From NCBI RefSeq assembly GCF_000002595.2, contig NC_057004.1, positions 6,916,156-6,980,155 on the forward strand: DNA of 64,000 bases. The letters are read 5' to 3'. A program made the translations under genes and the position numbers. Source of the stretch: Chlamydomonas reinhardtii. Taxonomy: Eukaryota > Chlorophyta > Chlorophyceae > Chlamydomonadales > Chlamydomonadaceae. The notes under the pieces are model-generated. The model was not told the DNA's origin. It was given only the letters and a program-made list of their open reading frames with translations, and made no database searches. Below, piece by piece: positions 1 to 12,634 of the stretch; positions within the stretch are counted from its first letter, which is position 1, and every line of letters begins with the position of its first letter.

Positions 1-3000
1 AGCCACCCAGCCCTGCGCCGCCGCCGACCCCGCCTTCGCCTGCGCCACCCAGCCCTGCGCCTCGGTTGCCTCCAAACCCTGCACCTCCCTCGCCAGTGCC
101 TCCATCGCCTGCGCCACCTAGCCCGGAGCCTCCGAGCCCTACGCCTACGGGACCTCCAAACCCTGCTCCTTACTCGCCCTCGCCACCTACCCCTGCGCCG
201 CCGTCGCCTGTTCCACCCAGCCCTGCGCCGCTGGAACCTCCAAATCCCACACCTGCCTCGCCTGAGCCTCCCAGCCCTTCCCCGCTATCGCCAACTTCCC
301 CCAGCCCTGCGCCTGTGGAGCCTCCGAGCCCCGCGCCTCTCTCACCAGAGCCGCCTATCTTAGCGCCACCATCGCCGGCACCGCCCAGTCCCGCGCCTTT
401 GACGCCGCCCAGCCCATCTCCGTTGCCTCCACCAGTTACGATTTGCGCATCTTGCGTGGAATTCCAGCTGAGTAACAGCCCTTTCGCATCGACTTCCTTC
501 ACGTTTGATTCAAGCACATGTGCCAGCCTGGAGGCCTTGGTTGCTGACGATCTTGACCTACTTCTTACTGGGAGCGGATTGGTAGTTGAGACGCCTTTTG
601 CGATCTCAATATGTGATTCGACCGCCGTTCGTATTTGCGGGGCTTATAGCCCTTCGTCGGTCATTGACATATCACTTGATCTGGAGCTTTGGCTGGAAGC
701 TGCAAGCGCAAGCAATGTCTGCAACGGGGTGTCCATCCGTGCAGGGGCCATTTTAGACCCGAACTTTACTACCGGCTCTGCTTCACCTGTATGTTTGACT
801 GGAGCTGCGCAACGCGACTGTGCGCTCGAATTGCCGCCCTCTCCGGACCCTCCGTCTCCCGAGCCACCCTCTTCGCCGGCTCCGCCGCCACCGGCCACCA
901 TTGCCTCATTCTTACCTCCACCGCCTCCTCCACCGCCACCTGAGAGCCCGCCGCCACCACCTCCACCGCCACCCGATACCCCGCCACAGCCTCCACCTTC
1001 GCCGCCGCCACCGCCACCCGACGCTCCTCCTCCACCCCCGCCGGATGCGCCGCCCCTGCCCCCAAGCCCGCCTCCACCACCTTCACCACCTCCACCTCGC
1101 CCGCCGCCGACCGGCCAGGTGCGTGCTTACCTGTTTGTTGAGCGCTTCCCTTCACCACCGCCACCTCGCCCGGAGGATGTAGATGATGTTGCATTCTTTA
1201 CTGACAAAACCGCGTTTCTTCTGATCTTTCTTTCAGGGCCTTTTTGGGCAGCCCCCTCTTCGAAACATTCCGCCGTTTGCGCCGGATGCACCACCGCCCT
1301 CAGCACCGCCGCAAGATTGTGCTTATAAAGGCCCATCCACCGCTACGGACGGGTGAGTTTCGGGGGCGGCAGGCACGGAAAATGTTGTGGGGTCATTCGC
1401 TCGCTCCCAGGCTCTTTCGCTGCAGTCACTTGATCGAAGCGCCTGTATACATGTTGATCGCCACTGGTGCTCCTAACCTGCAATCTCCCTCGCACTGCCT
1501 AGCTCTTACTGTGTCCACACGCACGCACGCAGGGCCCCTCCTGGATCTCGGTCGTGTGGAATGCAGGCCTCATGCCTAGACGTCATAATGGACTCCTCGG
1601 AATGCATGTACCGTACAACAACCGGTCGCAAGTATTTGTGTAAGCGCCGATTAATGCATGATGCCATGTTGTTTTGTCTAATTGAAACCGTCTTATCAAA
1701 ACCCAAAGAAAATGTTAAAGCCGCCCTGCGCATGCATTCATGTTTAGGGAGCCTGCCGCGTGATGTCTCGTTCGTCGCCCCATACGTGCGTGCAGATTGC
1801 CCCGTGCACTTGACGTATCCGCGTGAGGGGAGCATGTGCGAGATTACCTCCGCCGCGAGGGCGTCATCACCGCCGCCCAGCGGGCGCAACCGCGGCGGCA
1901 GCACCACTGCCGCCGGCGGTGACACCAGGGCCAGCACGGGCGCCATCGTTGCGGCGGGCAGCAGCAGCAGTAGCAGCGCCGGAACCAGCGCCGTCGAGAT
2001 TGTCGAAATTGACATCGCCTACTCAGACGTGCTCGTATGCGCCGGGGACCGGCTGGGAACCGTCATCGAGGGCCCCGGCGGAGTGCCTGTACCCGGGGGC
2101 GTCAACCAGGTGAGCCTGGAAGCTGGGGGCGGCAGGGGAACACATGATGTCCTCCGCGACCGCCGCCACCGCGGCGTTGGCAGAAGCATTCCCAGCATTA
2201 CGCGGATGCAGCATGCGCGCCTTTAGTTGTTCCACGGATTATCAGCGAGAGGCATGCATGCACGCAGGCCGACACATGTACTTGGCTCGCTCGCCAGCAC
2301 ACAAGCCCTCTTTCCACTTTCCGCCCTACCTTCTCATCAACGCACTGCAGGTCATGTGGCTTCCCTCGTCCAACTACACGCAATGGGCACGCTGGGAAGC
2401 TGACGATCTGTCCCCTGCGCTGATCACGTTCTCCATCCGCAACGGCAACAAGGCATGCGCGGCAAACAGCAACCCGACCCAGATCCTGGTCAACGGTGCG
2501 TTTTATTTGGCTGCTGGTTTTGCTGGCACGGTTTGCTGGCATGACCCTTAGTTGCTTGCGATGGTGGACTCCTGCTGGATGCATGAAACCTTGAGAATCA
2601 AAAGCAGAAACCGCAGACCAATATAAATGCCCACCTGAAAGCTCTTATCTATTTCATCTGAAGAACAACGCAACCCACGCAGGCATGACGGCCACGTGCA
2701 GCAATCCACGCTATGATCCAGACAGCGGCGCAGTGGCAGGCTGCCAGTCCAATGACGGCACCGTATTTAACGAATGGTGAGCATAAAAATAATAAATAAT
2801 AAGGAAAAGAGGCGGCGGGTCAGAGTCAGCCGGCCCTGCCGGCGATGTCCGAGAAATGAGGTACCTGCTGTTGCCTCAGACATTACACCTGATTACACCT
2901 GGCGTGGGCGCGCGCGGCGCAGCCCACTTTTCCTGTGAGAGGCAGAGCACTTGTCAACGAATGGGTGATTGACGCAGGATTCTTTGAAGCGCACTTTCAC

Positions 3001-6000
3001 GTTCTCGTTTCCGTCTCTGACTTCCATCCACCCCACCACTGCCAATTCTGACATGCCTCGCTTCTCCTGCCCTTCAGCCTCTGGACCATCACCGTCCCAC
3101 GCCCCGGCGGCATTGGCTGGACGTCTGCCGTGTGCGTAAGAGACTCGCCCAGCCCGCCCTCCCCCGCACCCAGGCCACCGCCGCGCCCCGGCGCCAGCCC
3201 AAACATCCGGGCGCCTGCTGCTCCGCCCGACCCCTGCGTGCTTCAGGGTCCTTCCAGCGATGGGGGCGGCCTTTCCAACGCAATCGCATGCGGCACCCAG
3301 GGTTCGTGCCTGGACATCTACTACAACAGCGCCGACTGCAAATACCAAACCCTGAGCGGTGATCCGTTCGCTTCCCAGCAGTACTTAATGTGCCCAATCT
3401 GCCTAACCTTTCCTCGACCGGGATCGCCTTGCGCGCTGAATGCGCTCACTCCTATTGACTACGTGTGCGCCGGCGATGAGAACTCCCTCGTGATTGACGG
3501 CGTGACGGGGCAGCCAGTCGTGGGTGGCGGGAACATCAAGCGCGGCTGGGAGGAGGGCACGCGCTACTGCCAATGGGCGCGATGGTCCAGCGACGACATG
3601 GCCCCACAGACAATCGCATTCAGGTGCGTGTAGGGCGCGGGCACGGATGGGTGCGGGGCCTTGCATGCACGCACCTGATGTATGATGAAACGATTATTAC
3701 GCTCTGCGCTTGCGCGGTTTTGCTTGCAGCATCAAGAATGGCGCCAACCGTTGCATACGGCGCAACAGCATCGACATTACAGTGCGCGGCTTGACGGCGT
3801 CATGCGGCGCACCCCGTGTAAACCCATTCAATGGCTTCGCGGGCTGCGCGGGCAATGACGACGTGGACAATGAGTGTCTGTGGAACATCACGGTACGCTA
3901 ACGAGGGGCAGGCGTGGACGGGAGCGGATTGGATGGAAACAAGCGCGCGCGAGGCCAAGGCTTGTCTTGGGACCCACTGACATCTGCGCCGATAACATCT
4001 GCGCTGCTTAACCGTGTGCACATCTGGTTCCTGTTAGCTGTGGGCTGCCAATAGCTTGCTCCAAGTCGTTTGGAATTGTGGTAGCGCTCTCACCAAGGAC
4101 GTGCGTGCGTGCTCGCTTGTCGTGGATTGCATGCAGGTGCCACGCCCCGGTGGAGTGGGCTGGACAGGGAATGTGTGCGTCACGCCGCCGCCACCCATGC
4201 CACCGTCTCCAAAGCCGCCACGCCCGGGCGCGAAGCCCAGCAAGGGCAATCCGCCCGTACCGCCCTCTCCGACCCCTCCGCGCCCGCCCAAGCCAGTTGC
4301 AAAGCCTGGAGGCAGAAGTCCAGCCAACCTCGTCCCACCACCGCCACCACCGCCCTCTTCGCACCGAATACCGTTTCCTTTCTGCGCGTAAGTTTTGGTA
4401 TTGCGCCATAAGGGTTGCTGGGATTCTTGGCATTCTTGCTGTACGTGCTTGCGTGCGCACTTGGTACGTTCTTTGTGCGGTATACGGTACGAATGTGTTT
4501 ATCTCGGTATGTGTACGTGTGTTGAAAAAACCAACAAAACAAGGCCCGCCCGTGTACGTGTGTGTGTGTATGTGTGCGGAAGCGCTTGCAAACCTGTATG
4601 GCCATCCTCGACCGTAACTTACCTACCATAACCAACAGGTGCAAGAAGCGGAGCCCTCGCAACGCGCCCTATCGGCTCGTGTACCGCAACACTACACAGC
4701 TCGCGACGCTCTCTGACGGTTTGGCTCGGAAGCGACACTGCTTCTCAGTCGAGGTGACGCCTTGTGACGAGACAACCTCCTGCTGCGGCATGGGCATAAA
4801 AAAGATCGGTAAGCTCCCCGTCGTCATTGCATGACTCAAAGGAAAGGAAGGGAAGGGCTTCACGGAAGGGCTTCGGGTTTCCGCCCATCGACGGCTTCCT
4901 CCTCAATCAAGTCCTCATGATGCAGACACTTCCATGTGCCCTCCACTGAGTCATGCCGCCCAACCTTATGTGCTGGTGTGCAGAATTGTTTGCCAGGAAT
5001 GAGTGCCGCAAGTCGGTTCGTCTGGTGCTGGTTGACGGGATGAGCGTCAGCTGGTCGTTTACCCAGGTACTTATATACTCTTGACCCGACACTGCTTGTA
5101 CTTGACCTGACACAACTTCAGCACCAGTGCGTGTGTTACAACACATTGCAAACGAGGACTTGCAGCATTCGCTGCGTGCAGCAGCTTACACAAACGAACG
5201 CGGCTTCTACCAAAAATCCACTCGCCCCAACCACCCACCTCCACGGCGGTGGTACGGCCTACTTTACACCACCCGTAACCCCCTTGCTCACCGCCGCCTC
5301 ATCCTTTCAACGCGACAACAAACCCATCTTCAGGACGTGTTCCAATCTGCCACCTACACCACCTTCAAGCTGCCCACACTGACCATGAGCCGCGTGGACG
5401 TGGGCAGTGGCTTCGACGTGTGCATGCAGGTCATAGAGCCCTGCGCCAGCCTGGAGGTGCGTGCATGGGTGGGTGGGCGGGCGGGCGGGGAGGATAGGGC
5501 CGCCGTGCGTGTTTGCTTGTATGTTGTTCGCCTACTGACCCCTCATCTGTCACCCGCAGGACTTCTGCTGGGGCGACTCCGGCAGCTGCAGATCAACATT
5601 TTTCTCGCTGGATGAGCAATGCTGGTAGGTGGAGGACGGATGTGGGCAGCAGCAAGCAGGCAGGGGGAAAGGGCGGGGCGGCTACACTCTGGGAAAAGGG
5701 GGGTCACAATTACCGGAAAAACGGGGGGTAATTTACCGGAGAAAGGTGCCCGGTTGCCAAACCCGGATTTCCTGAAACGTCCAGTACATTTTTGCGGGGT
5801 AGTTGGTTCCGGTAAAGTTGTAAAGCTTTCCGGTAAACGGGTAAAGTTTTGCCCTTGTCCGGTAACATATGTTTTTCCGGGGAAGATCCTTTCCCAGAGT
5901 AGTGGTACGTGCACGTACGTTCCCAAATGTACGTGGGGCATACTGCATGCAGAAGTTGGTCCGTACTACTGTGAGTGCTGCTGCCGGCCCGGCCTGTTGC

Positions 6001-6332
6001 TCAATGAAATGCTTGACACCAACCGCTTTGCTGCTGCATGCCCATGCTTTATTTCCACACGCAGTCCCACGGGTGATACCGTGTTTGGCGCCGCGCCATC
6101 CAGGAGCCCAGATCCCGAGGGCGCGCCTCCCCCCGTCATGGAGGTAGGTGTGTGGTCTTGCTTGGTGTGTGGGGTGCGTGCGCAGGTTTTCATTGGGTGA
6201 ATGTAATTGTTGGGTGCATGCGTGCTCACCATGATGGCTGTTAGACCTTTGTTTGAGGTTCCCACCCATGCGGCCATACACCCGCTCATCCTGCAGGTGG
6301 AGGTCGGTCGCAGACTTCGCAGGGCCACCTAG
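1..6332 (+). CDS. Multi-domain pherophorin, 5' end outside window
   Basis: Extracellular-matrix hydroxyproline-rich glycoprotein of the volvocine pherophorin family. Fifteen exons can be joined in a consistent frame (1-1118, 1237-1352, 1533-1639, 1796-2109, 2351-2495, 2683-2776, 3078-3623, 3730-3892, 4137-4387, 4639-4808, 4984-5066, 5334-5456, 5560-5624, 6065-6143, 6297-6332), giving at least 1,135 residues. Seen in order: a PPSPAP-type Pro/Ser rod open to the window edge; a Cys-containing globular domain (about 431-830); a second Pro-rich rod; two related Cys-rich modules (1300-2776 and 3078-4180) sharing the signatures CGxQxSCLD, QWARW and [14 protein letters not shown]; a third Pro-rich hinge; and a terminal pherophorin domain (Pfam DUF3707) with [18 protein letters not shown] and a closing CCPTGD. 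Introns often fall at matching places in the two Cys-rich modules, suggesting tandem exon-block duplication. The start codon and signal peptide lie upstream of the window. Confidence 0.9.
5067..5230 (+). repeat. Intronic copy of a repeat also found before the protease gene
   Basis: This stretch inside a pherophorin intron resembles 12435-12595. Both contain ACTTGACCTGACACAACTT, then CACCAGTGCG, a divergent middle, and ACGAACGC near the end, in the same order and orientation. It is a diverged interspersed repeat of about 160 bp; no coding potential is apparent. Confidence 0.6.
5690..5890. repeat. Low-complexity intron segment rich in CCGGTAAA/TTACCGG words
   Basis: The intron between the last-but-two pherophorin exons holds many scattered copies of the word CCGGTAAA and its complement TTTACCGG. 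It is unlike the other introns of this gene and may be an old repeat insertion; no ends or target duplication could be defined. Confidence 0.35.
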
Positions 6333-6721
6333 CAATGTTACATTGCCTTGAGTAGTTTATCCTAGAGAACTGGCAGGAGGGGATGATCTAAGCGCCCGAA
6401 TGTACGATGGCTTGGAAGTGAGCTTCTTATTTTGGGTGCACTTATGTGTGTCATCGATGTTAGTGATTACCTCTGGACTGCAGTGTTGATGTCGGGGTGG
6501 ATCCATGGACGGATGTACATTGGCAGCAAGAATGTTGATTGCCCCCTTACTTACTTTCCTTTATTCCAGTGTAGCGGTTAGCACAGTTTATTCAGGGCGG
6601 GTGGGCCTTACCAACACAGCAGTCCGCCATCCATCATGCAATGGGCCAAGGGGTTTGTTTGTGTTACTACGTACGTACGCACTACAGCATATTATCAGCG
6701 CCACAAAACGCACCTCTTCCA

Positions 6722-6723
<2 letters not shown>

Positions 6724-6787
<64 letters not shown>

Positions 6788-6867
6788 TATGTGTGTGTGT
6801 ATGTGTGTGCGTGTGTGTGTGTGTGTGTGTGTGGATGTGTGTGTGTGTGGATGTGTGTGTGTGTGGC
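6724..6867. repeat. (GT)n microsatellite
   Basis: About 140 bp of nearly pure GT dinucleotide with a few A and C substitutions, lying in the probable 3' UTR of the pherophorin gene. Confidence 0.95.
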
Positions 6868-6919
6868 GCCCGTTTGTGGTGATTATTAAACTCTTCTGAA
6901 CATCGATAGTAACGCAGAC

Positions 6920-6924
6920 TGTAA
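6920..6924 (+). terminator. Candidate TGTAA polyadenylation signal
   Basis: TGTAA is the usual green-algal poly(A) signal. This is the first one on the plus strand found after the pherophorin stop codon outside an intron, about 590 bases downstream and just past the GT tract. Position alone supports it. Confidence 0.35.
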
Positions 6925-7677
6925 GATGTGTTACTCTAGAATGACTTGTTGTGTGTGGTTACAAGGTGGTGAGCACGACGTGCATTCCTGTCCTTGTAGA
7001 AACCGAGGCCCGGGCCGGGGGGCCCTTATAACGCCTGACTTATGTGAACGTGCGTGTGTTTCGAGCTCATCTACATACCCGCATTGCTTGCCCGCATTGT
7101 CCTGGCCTGCTGCGGCAGCATATCCTTAATTGCCTTTTTATGAAGGCGGCCATCGTGTTACATATTATAAACTTATAATACCGCCCAAAAATTATGAAGG
7201 GTTCTGTGTAAGCTATCATAGCTGGCAGGTAGGCAACAGGCACAAGTATGGTGAAGCTGATGTGGTTTCCAACCGTCCTCGCTCTGCATCCGCCGGCCGT
7301 GCGGAGTTGGGACCGGCGGCGCCTGTCAACCCAGGGCCGGCCCCCGGCTCTCCTTGTGTAATTGTATCGGTCCAACATGCATCAGTCCAAACGCACCGGG
7401 ATAGGTGGAACCATACCTTTGCTTGGTCGGACTGTCCGTCTGTCCCTTCTTATATTGTCGCATTCATACCAGGGGGTAAGCGGGGGAATACATACGTAGG
7501 AACATACTTTTCCGACTCCCCAACCGAACCCCCCTTCCTAGTGGTCTTCTGACATCGGTGCGGCTGCCGGGGCGGGGGTGAGCGCTTGGGTTGTGCCTTC
7601 TGTCCCCAACCTGCCCCAACAAAACTTTCTGCCGCCCGCGGGGTGGGGGGCGGGGGCTGACGGGCGGGTGGGGAAGA

Positions 7678-7730
7678 CACATAGTTTAGACCCATAGTTT
7701 AGACGCCAAACACATAGTTCAGACACAAAT
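7678..7730. repeat. Short tandem array, CACATAGTTTAGAC unit
   Basis: Three imperfect copies of CACATAGTTYAGAC separated by a few bases. No associated gene. Confidence 0.7.
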
Positions 7731-8135
7731 GATAGAAGCCATTCCCGTTGCTGGTGGTGTGGTGTATCGCGGCGGCAACGGTCCGCGCGGCGGCCACTGG
7801 GACCGTGCGACAAACCGCCTGCTGAACTGCCTCGTCCGTGGCGGTGCCTCGCAGTATGCCTGGGAGGCCAGGGCCCGTAGGACTGCACTACTAAGGCTGG
7901 TCATCATCACTGCCACGTTTTGTGCTGAACCGCACCGAAACTTCTGTTGTGCCTGCCGCCCACGAAAGCCCTGCTACTTAAAGGAGTGGCGCCGCAAGCG
8001 ATGAAGGAGTCAATCAGCTTGGCAGGGGCAGGAGGCCATGCGAGCTACGGTAGTACAATCACGCTGTAGCAATGCAGGGGGGGGATAAACTTGCAAGCAA
8101 GGGTTTGACCGATGCCTGAAATCGATAGAGCTCAA

Positions 8136-8215
8136 GCGTGGGTGGTGCAGGCAGGCGCGTACAAAGTTTCGTGGGTGGTGCAGGCAGGCGCGCATAAAGT
8201 TTCGTGGGGTGGTGC
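8136..8215. repeat. Tandem repeat, about 37-bp unit
   Basis: Two full copies and one partial copy of a unit containing GGTGGTGCAGGCAGGCGCG followed by AAAGTTTCGTGG. Confidence 0.75.
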
Positions 8216-8389
8216 AAGCACACAGACGTAGGCAGACGTTAAGTCGTGGGTCCAGGGATGGGGGAACCGTACGTATGGCCCATGCAGGTAGGGGCATGCG
8301 CGTGCAGCCACAATTGCCCAAATTGCCGAGCTTCACAGCTCACACGCATACACGCAATAAATGGCGAAACATTAAGCACATCTGTTTCA

Positions 8390-11300
8390 ATGACTCCAGC
8401 ACCTCAGCTGCTCCAAAGGCAGCAAGCCTCACACGGCCGCTCTCGCTTTGCCACTCCTGTTCGCCGGCTTAGGTTTGTTTCGAATACGCATGCGCTGCAT
8501 GCGTCTGACGGGCCTAGCCCCAGTGGCCGGCACTGTTCCGGTGACTCGCCAGCTCTGCAAGCGGACTTGCTCGATGTAGGCGGAGCTGCAAAGCTCATTA
8601 CGGCAGCCGCTATAGTATGCCATTTCGCAGTCAACACTAGTGCAGCTCGCGCTGAGGACCGGCCATGGAAGCCTCGCCGGCACCATCGGCGCTTGGGCGA
8701 GCGCTACACGGACGCGTGGGCCGAAGAGCTTGTCGAGGTGTGGAACTTTGCGTGGCAGTGGTAGAAGTGATGAACGCAACCGAGCAGTGCAGGCGATCAA
8801 AATTGTGCTGGGAAGGCTTTGCCCTGGCGGGTATTAACGGGTACTTGAACTGGTAGATGTGGACCTTAATACGTAGACGCCGTAACGAGGTGCTGCGGGG
8901 ACACAATCGGCGGGGGCCAGGGCACACTCACCGCAGACACTGCGTCTGGCACCTTGTGTTCACGGCTTCCCACCAACGAACCCACGTGCGCAGGAGCAAG
9001 AGACAGCCCGTGAGAAGCGGCAAGAGGAGGCGAGGCTGGCTCGGCTACAAATGACGCAGCAAAAAGAGGTACGCTCTGCCAGCGTGCGTAAGGGTGCTGC
9101 AGGCCCGTGGCATCCTCGCGCTGCCGCATACCTTGTGAAGCATCGCACATTCATTGCGCAGGCGGACCTGAAGCGAATCAGGGCGGAGGAGGAGGCCATG
9201 AAGCGCAAGGCACAGGAGGTACGTGTTGGGCACACGCACATTTCGCTTGTGCCCTGCACTGGGGAACGGGGGAGTGCCCAAGGGAGAGCGAGAGATGCTC
9301 GGGCGATAAGACCGGCGCCGTCCTCACAGCTGAACGTATGTATTCGCAGATCATTGTGAAGCAGCAGGAGGCGGCACGTGCCAACGGCCTGCCCTTCAAG
9401 CTGGTCATCCGGGGTACCGACTTTGCGCCCGTGGTGGTGAGTGGAAGGCGGCCTGTGGGCGGCTGGATGGCGTGGAAAACGGCAGCGGCCAGATATAAGC
9501 GCTTGGCAGCTTGGACTGCAGGATTGCTCAAGCCCCGCCTTAGCAGGATACTGCAGGCCTGGCGGTCATGCACCTCCCCTCGCTGCATTGACCTCGCTGC
9601 AGGTGTGGTCCGTCATCCTGGCGGCGCTAGCTGCAGCCTACCGCAGCCGCTTCGTGCAGTGGCTGCTGTCCGGCGGCAGCAAGCAGCCCACCGGCGGCAA
9701 GTGGGTGTACGACCGGTCCCTGGGAGGCCGCAAGGTAGGGCGCCCGGCGGCGCTGAAAGGCTTATTCCCACCATTCCCAGTCAGGAACTAGAGACCGGAG
9801 GATGCAGGGCAAGGAGTGGGGGTTTCTGGACCAAGTGTCACGCGAAACGCTCTGCCTGGTGCCACCTGCAGGTTTGGGTGCCGGACAGCAACTCGTTCGA
9901 CGGACCCACCACCGCCACTAGCATGTCAGAGAAGGCCGGCCGCTCGCGCATGGTGAGCGTGTATGGGCGTGGGTGTGCCCTGACCGCGGCTGTTCAAACC
10001 TGCTACATGCGACGAGATGGCACCCCGTGGTATGGGAAAGCACTAAAGCAGGCGCGTTGATGAGATGTAATCACGCAGCGCTCGTCTCAGCTGACATCCC
10101 GCCTTCGGACCCACCTGGTTGGCACGCTCCTTGTAACCTCAGGATGAGGATTTCGAGCGGCTGTCTTCGTTCGCGGCCGCGGCGCGCACCGGCGGGGACG
10201 CCTCCACCTCGGGCTCGGGGGTGGCGACAGGCACGCTGCCGACCTGGTGGGACGCGCCGCCGGTGCTGTACGCCTCAGCCTCGCGCAAGGTGCGAGGAGT
10301 GGCAGCGTCCCCGCGCGTGTGCTAGTGTACTAGGGAAGGGCAGTAGCAGCGTTGACGGGGTTGCACAAATCCTTGGGCTTATCGTTGCAGCCCCAGCAGC
10401 CGGCGCATATCCTCTCCATCGCCTTGAGCTTGTCATGCCTGGAACCTACCGTCCGTGTCGCCAGGCGGCCTGCGAGGCGGAGGCTGGCCGCATTATGTCG
10501 CGGCTGGAGAGCGCCAAGAACCGCGGCGAGGACTACTCGCTGGCAGATATACGCGCGCTGAGGAAGACGTGTCAGGTGGACCGGGTATTGGTTGGGGGAG
10601 GGGCGGTGAAACGTAGTGTGTGAGGAGGAGCCAAGTTGCGGCGGCGGCTGGCAGGGCGGCTGGCAGGCGGCTGGCAGTCAGGATTGGAGACTCCTGGCGG
10701 AGTGCTCATAGCACTGTACACGCTGTAAATGTCAGCCAACCCAACGTCAATCACAACATGCACAGGAGGGCCACGTAAGCGTGAAGCCCAAGACGGTGGG
10801 CGGCCGCGACGCCATCTTCCGGGCCGCTGTGGAGGCGGCGGTGGCGGCGGCGCAGGCTCGCAACTTCGAGTCGCTGGATGAGGCTTCGCCGCCGCGCTTC
10901 GTCGCGGGCGTGGCGGCGGACCTGGGCATGGAGGACGGCCGGGCGGTGGGCATAGCGGTGGCGGTGGTGGCCAGTGCGGTGCGGGCGCGGCTGCTGGACG
11001 TGAGTGCGGCAGGGCCGGGGCGCGGAGGCGGGAAAAGGCTTAGTGGCTTAGTGGAGGGACGCGGGCGGGTATTTGCGGGCTTGGAATGACAGTGCGTACC
11101 TCCAAAGGACTGACTAAAAGGGACGGGTTTGTAGCCCGGCGTCCTTGGCACGTGGAAACTAGAACAGCCCAAGCCCGGCCAAACCGCCATGCCGAGCTGC
11201 GTCCAACCGAATACTGATCCCCCTTCCAAGCCCTGCTGTGTCTAAACCCCAGTTGCCTGTCGTTTGCGATTGCGCAGGCCGTGACCAACATGAAGCTCAG

Positions 11301-12039
11301 CCGCACTGACCCGGAGGCCATGACGGAAGCGGTGTACGCCCTGGCGCGCATCGCCAGCCTACTGGAGTACCTGCCCGCGCTGGACACGGAAACGCCGCAG
11401 GTGGGGGCAGCGGCTGTCGGGGTAGAGGCAGTCGGGGCAAGGCAGGTTGAGGCGGAAGCCATGGCGGTAAATGGGTTTGGACAGGATATACACGCCGGTG
11501 CGGAAGTCAAACCAATCGTGCTGTTATTATGGAAAGCGAAACCTCCCTGCCCAATTCTAGCGGTGCCTCCTTAACATCATCCGCGCCCTCATGGGGCCCA
11601 CTCCGCCTCCCGCTCTGGTCTACGTACGCATTAGTTCCGCAACACTACTCAATAATGGGGCCTCTTCGTCTTTGCACGTGCACCCCTCCAGGTGGACATG
11701 GTAGCGTCCTCCCTGCGCGCCGCCAGCAGCCTGGAGGAGCGCCGCTACCTGTTCCACCTGCTGGCGCAGCTCACCGAGGACAAGGCGGCGCTGGCGGCGC
11801 GGCTGCTGGACTTTGATCCCAAGCTGGTCATCCCTGAGCAGCAGGCCGCGCTGCAGGCCGCGCGAGTCGAGCAGGCGGAGTTTGAGCGGCTGGAGGCGGC
11901 GGCGCAGGGCAAGGAGGGGCAGGCCAAGAACGGGGCGGCGCAGGGGCAGCAGAAGCCGGGAGCAGCGGCGGAGCCGGCGAAGGACGGGCAGGCCGGGACA
12001 AGCAGCGGCGAAGCCGGGAAGGACGCGGGCGCGGCGTAA
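8390..12039 (+). CDS. Putative plastid-targeted coiled-coil/membrane protein, unknown function
   Basis: Not recognised as a named family. The chosen start at 8390 opens a Ser/Arg/Ala-rich N-terminus like a transit peptide, ending near AARAED. Later exons all join in phase 0: about 8994-9068 and 9163-9219 (charged helix EQETAREKRQEEARL, then ADLKRIRAEEEAMKRK), 9350-9436, 9602-9734 (hydrophobic VWSVILAALAAAYRS), 9872-9953, 10143-10289, 10469-10575, 10767-11000, 11279-11400, 11693-12039. The C-terminus is Ala/Gln/Gly/Lys-rich and ends at a TAA. Two short segments, WNFAWQW (8738-8759) and CWEGFALAGINGYLNW (about 8793-8853), have good splice sites but break the phase, so the 5' part of the model is uncertain. 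A membrane segment with a long charged helix suggests an organelle membrane protein; that is inference. Confidence 0.65.
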
Positions 12040-12634
12040 GCTAGGAGCAGTCGGAGAAGCGGCTGACGCATGGTTCGTGAGGACGGACGAGCCAAGTTAG
12101 CGCAGACAGGGCCAGTCCCGGGACGTGAACGAAGGTACCATATACAACTAACAACTATCTCGGATTACAGACAATGAGTTTCAGGCAGACGTGGACCAAA
12201 GTGACTCGCAAGTGGGACAGTTGGGCGATGTCGGCCCTGTTCTGTTTTGGCCAGTGCTAGCGACTTGTAACCCCTGCAGTCGCGAGCTGACCCCCGTCGA
12301 CTTTCAATATGCTGGAGACTATTATGCGGACCGAGCCCGACCGATGAAGCGACCTTGCATCTCGGGCGGACGTCGGTCTGTCGGCGGGGCGCGGGGCTGA
12401 CGCTGCTACCAGCCCCTTCTCTCACAAATACAGTACTTATACCCAATTCGCGCAGCACACACTACTAATACTTGACCTGACACAACTTAAACACCAGTGC
12501 GCGACTGTCAAAAACACAAACGAGACCCTTGCAACATTCGCTGCAGCTTACACATACGAACGCCGCCTCTACCTATTAAGTCCACTGCTGTATTGCTATC
12601 CTAAAGATACATCGCCGTCACTGATTTTGGAGTG
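12040..12634. other. Intergenic, probable protease promoter and leader
   Basis: No coding exon recognised. It includes the second copy of the repeat found in a pherophorin intron (about 12435-12595), which ends just before the protease start codon. Confidence 0.5.

Larger units (their letters stand above)
6925..8389. other. Intergenic, no gene recognised
   Basis: No convincing exon was found. It contains an AT-rich patch near 7150-7200, a three-copy array of a CACATAGTTTAGAC-like unit (about 7678-7730) and a partial tandem array at about 8136-8215. The downstream end should hold the promoter of the gene starting near 8390. Confidence 0.5.

Noticed and set aside
170-1336. Long minus-strand open frames across the pherophorin Pro-rich rod
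   Set aside because: They are Gly/Ala-rich mirror images of the PPSP repeats and carry no independent signal.
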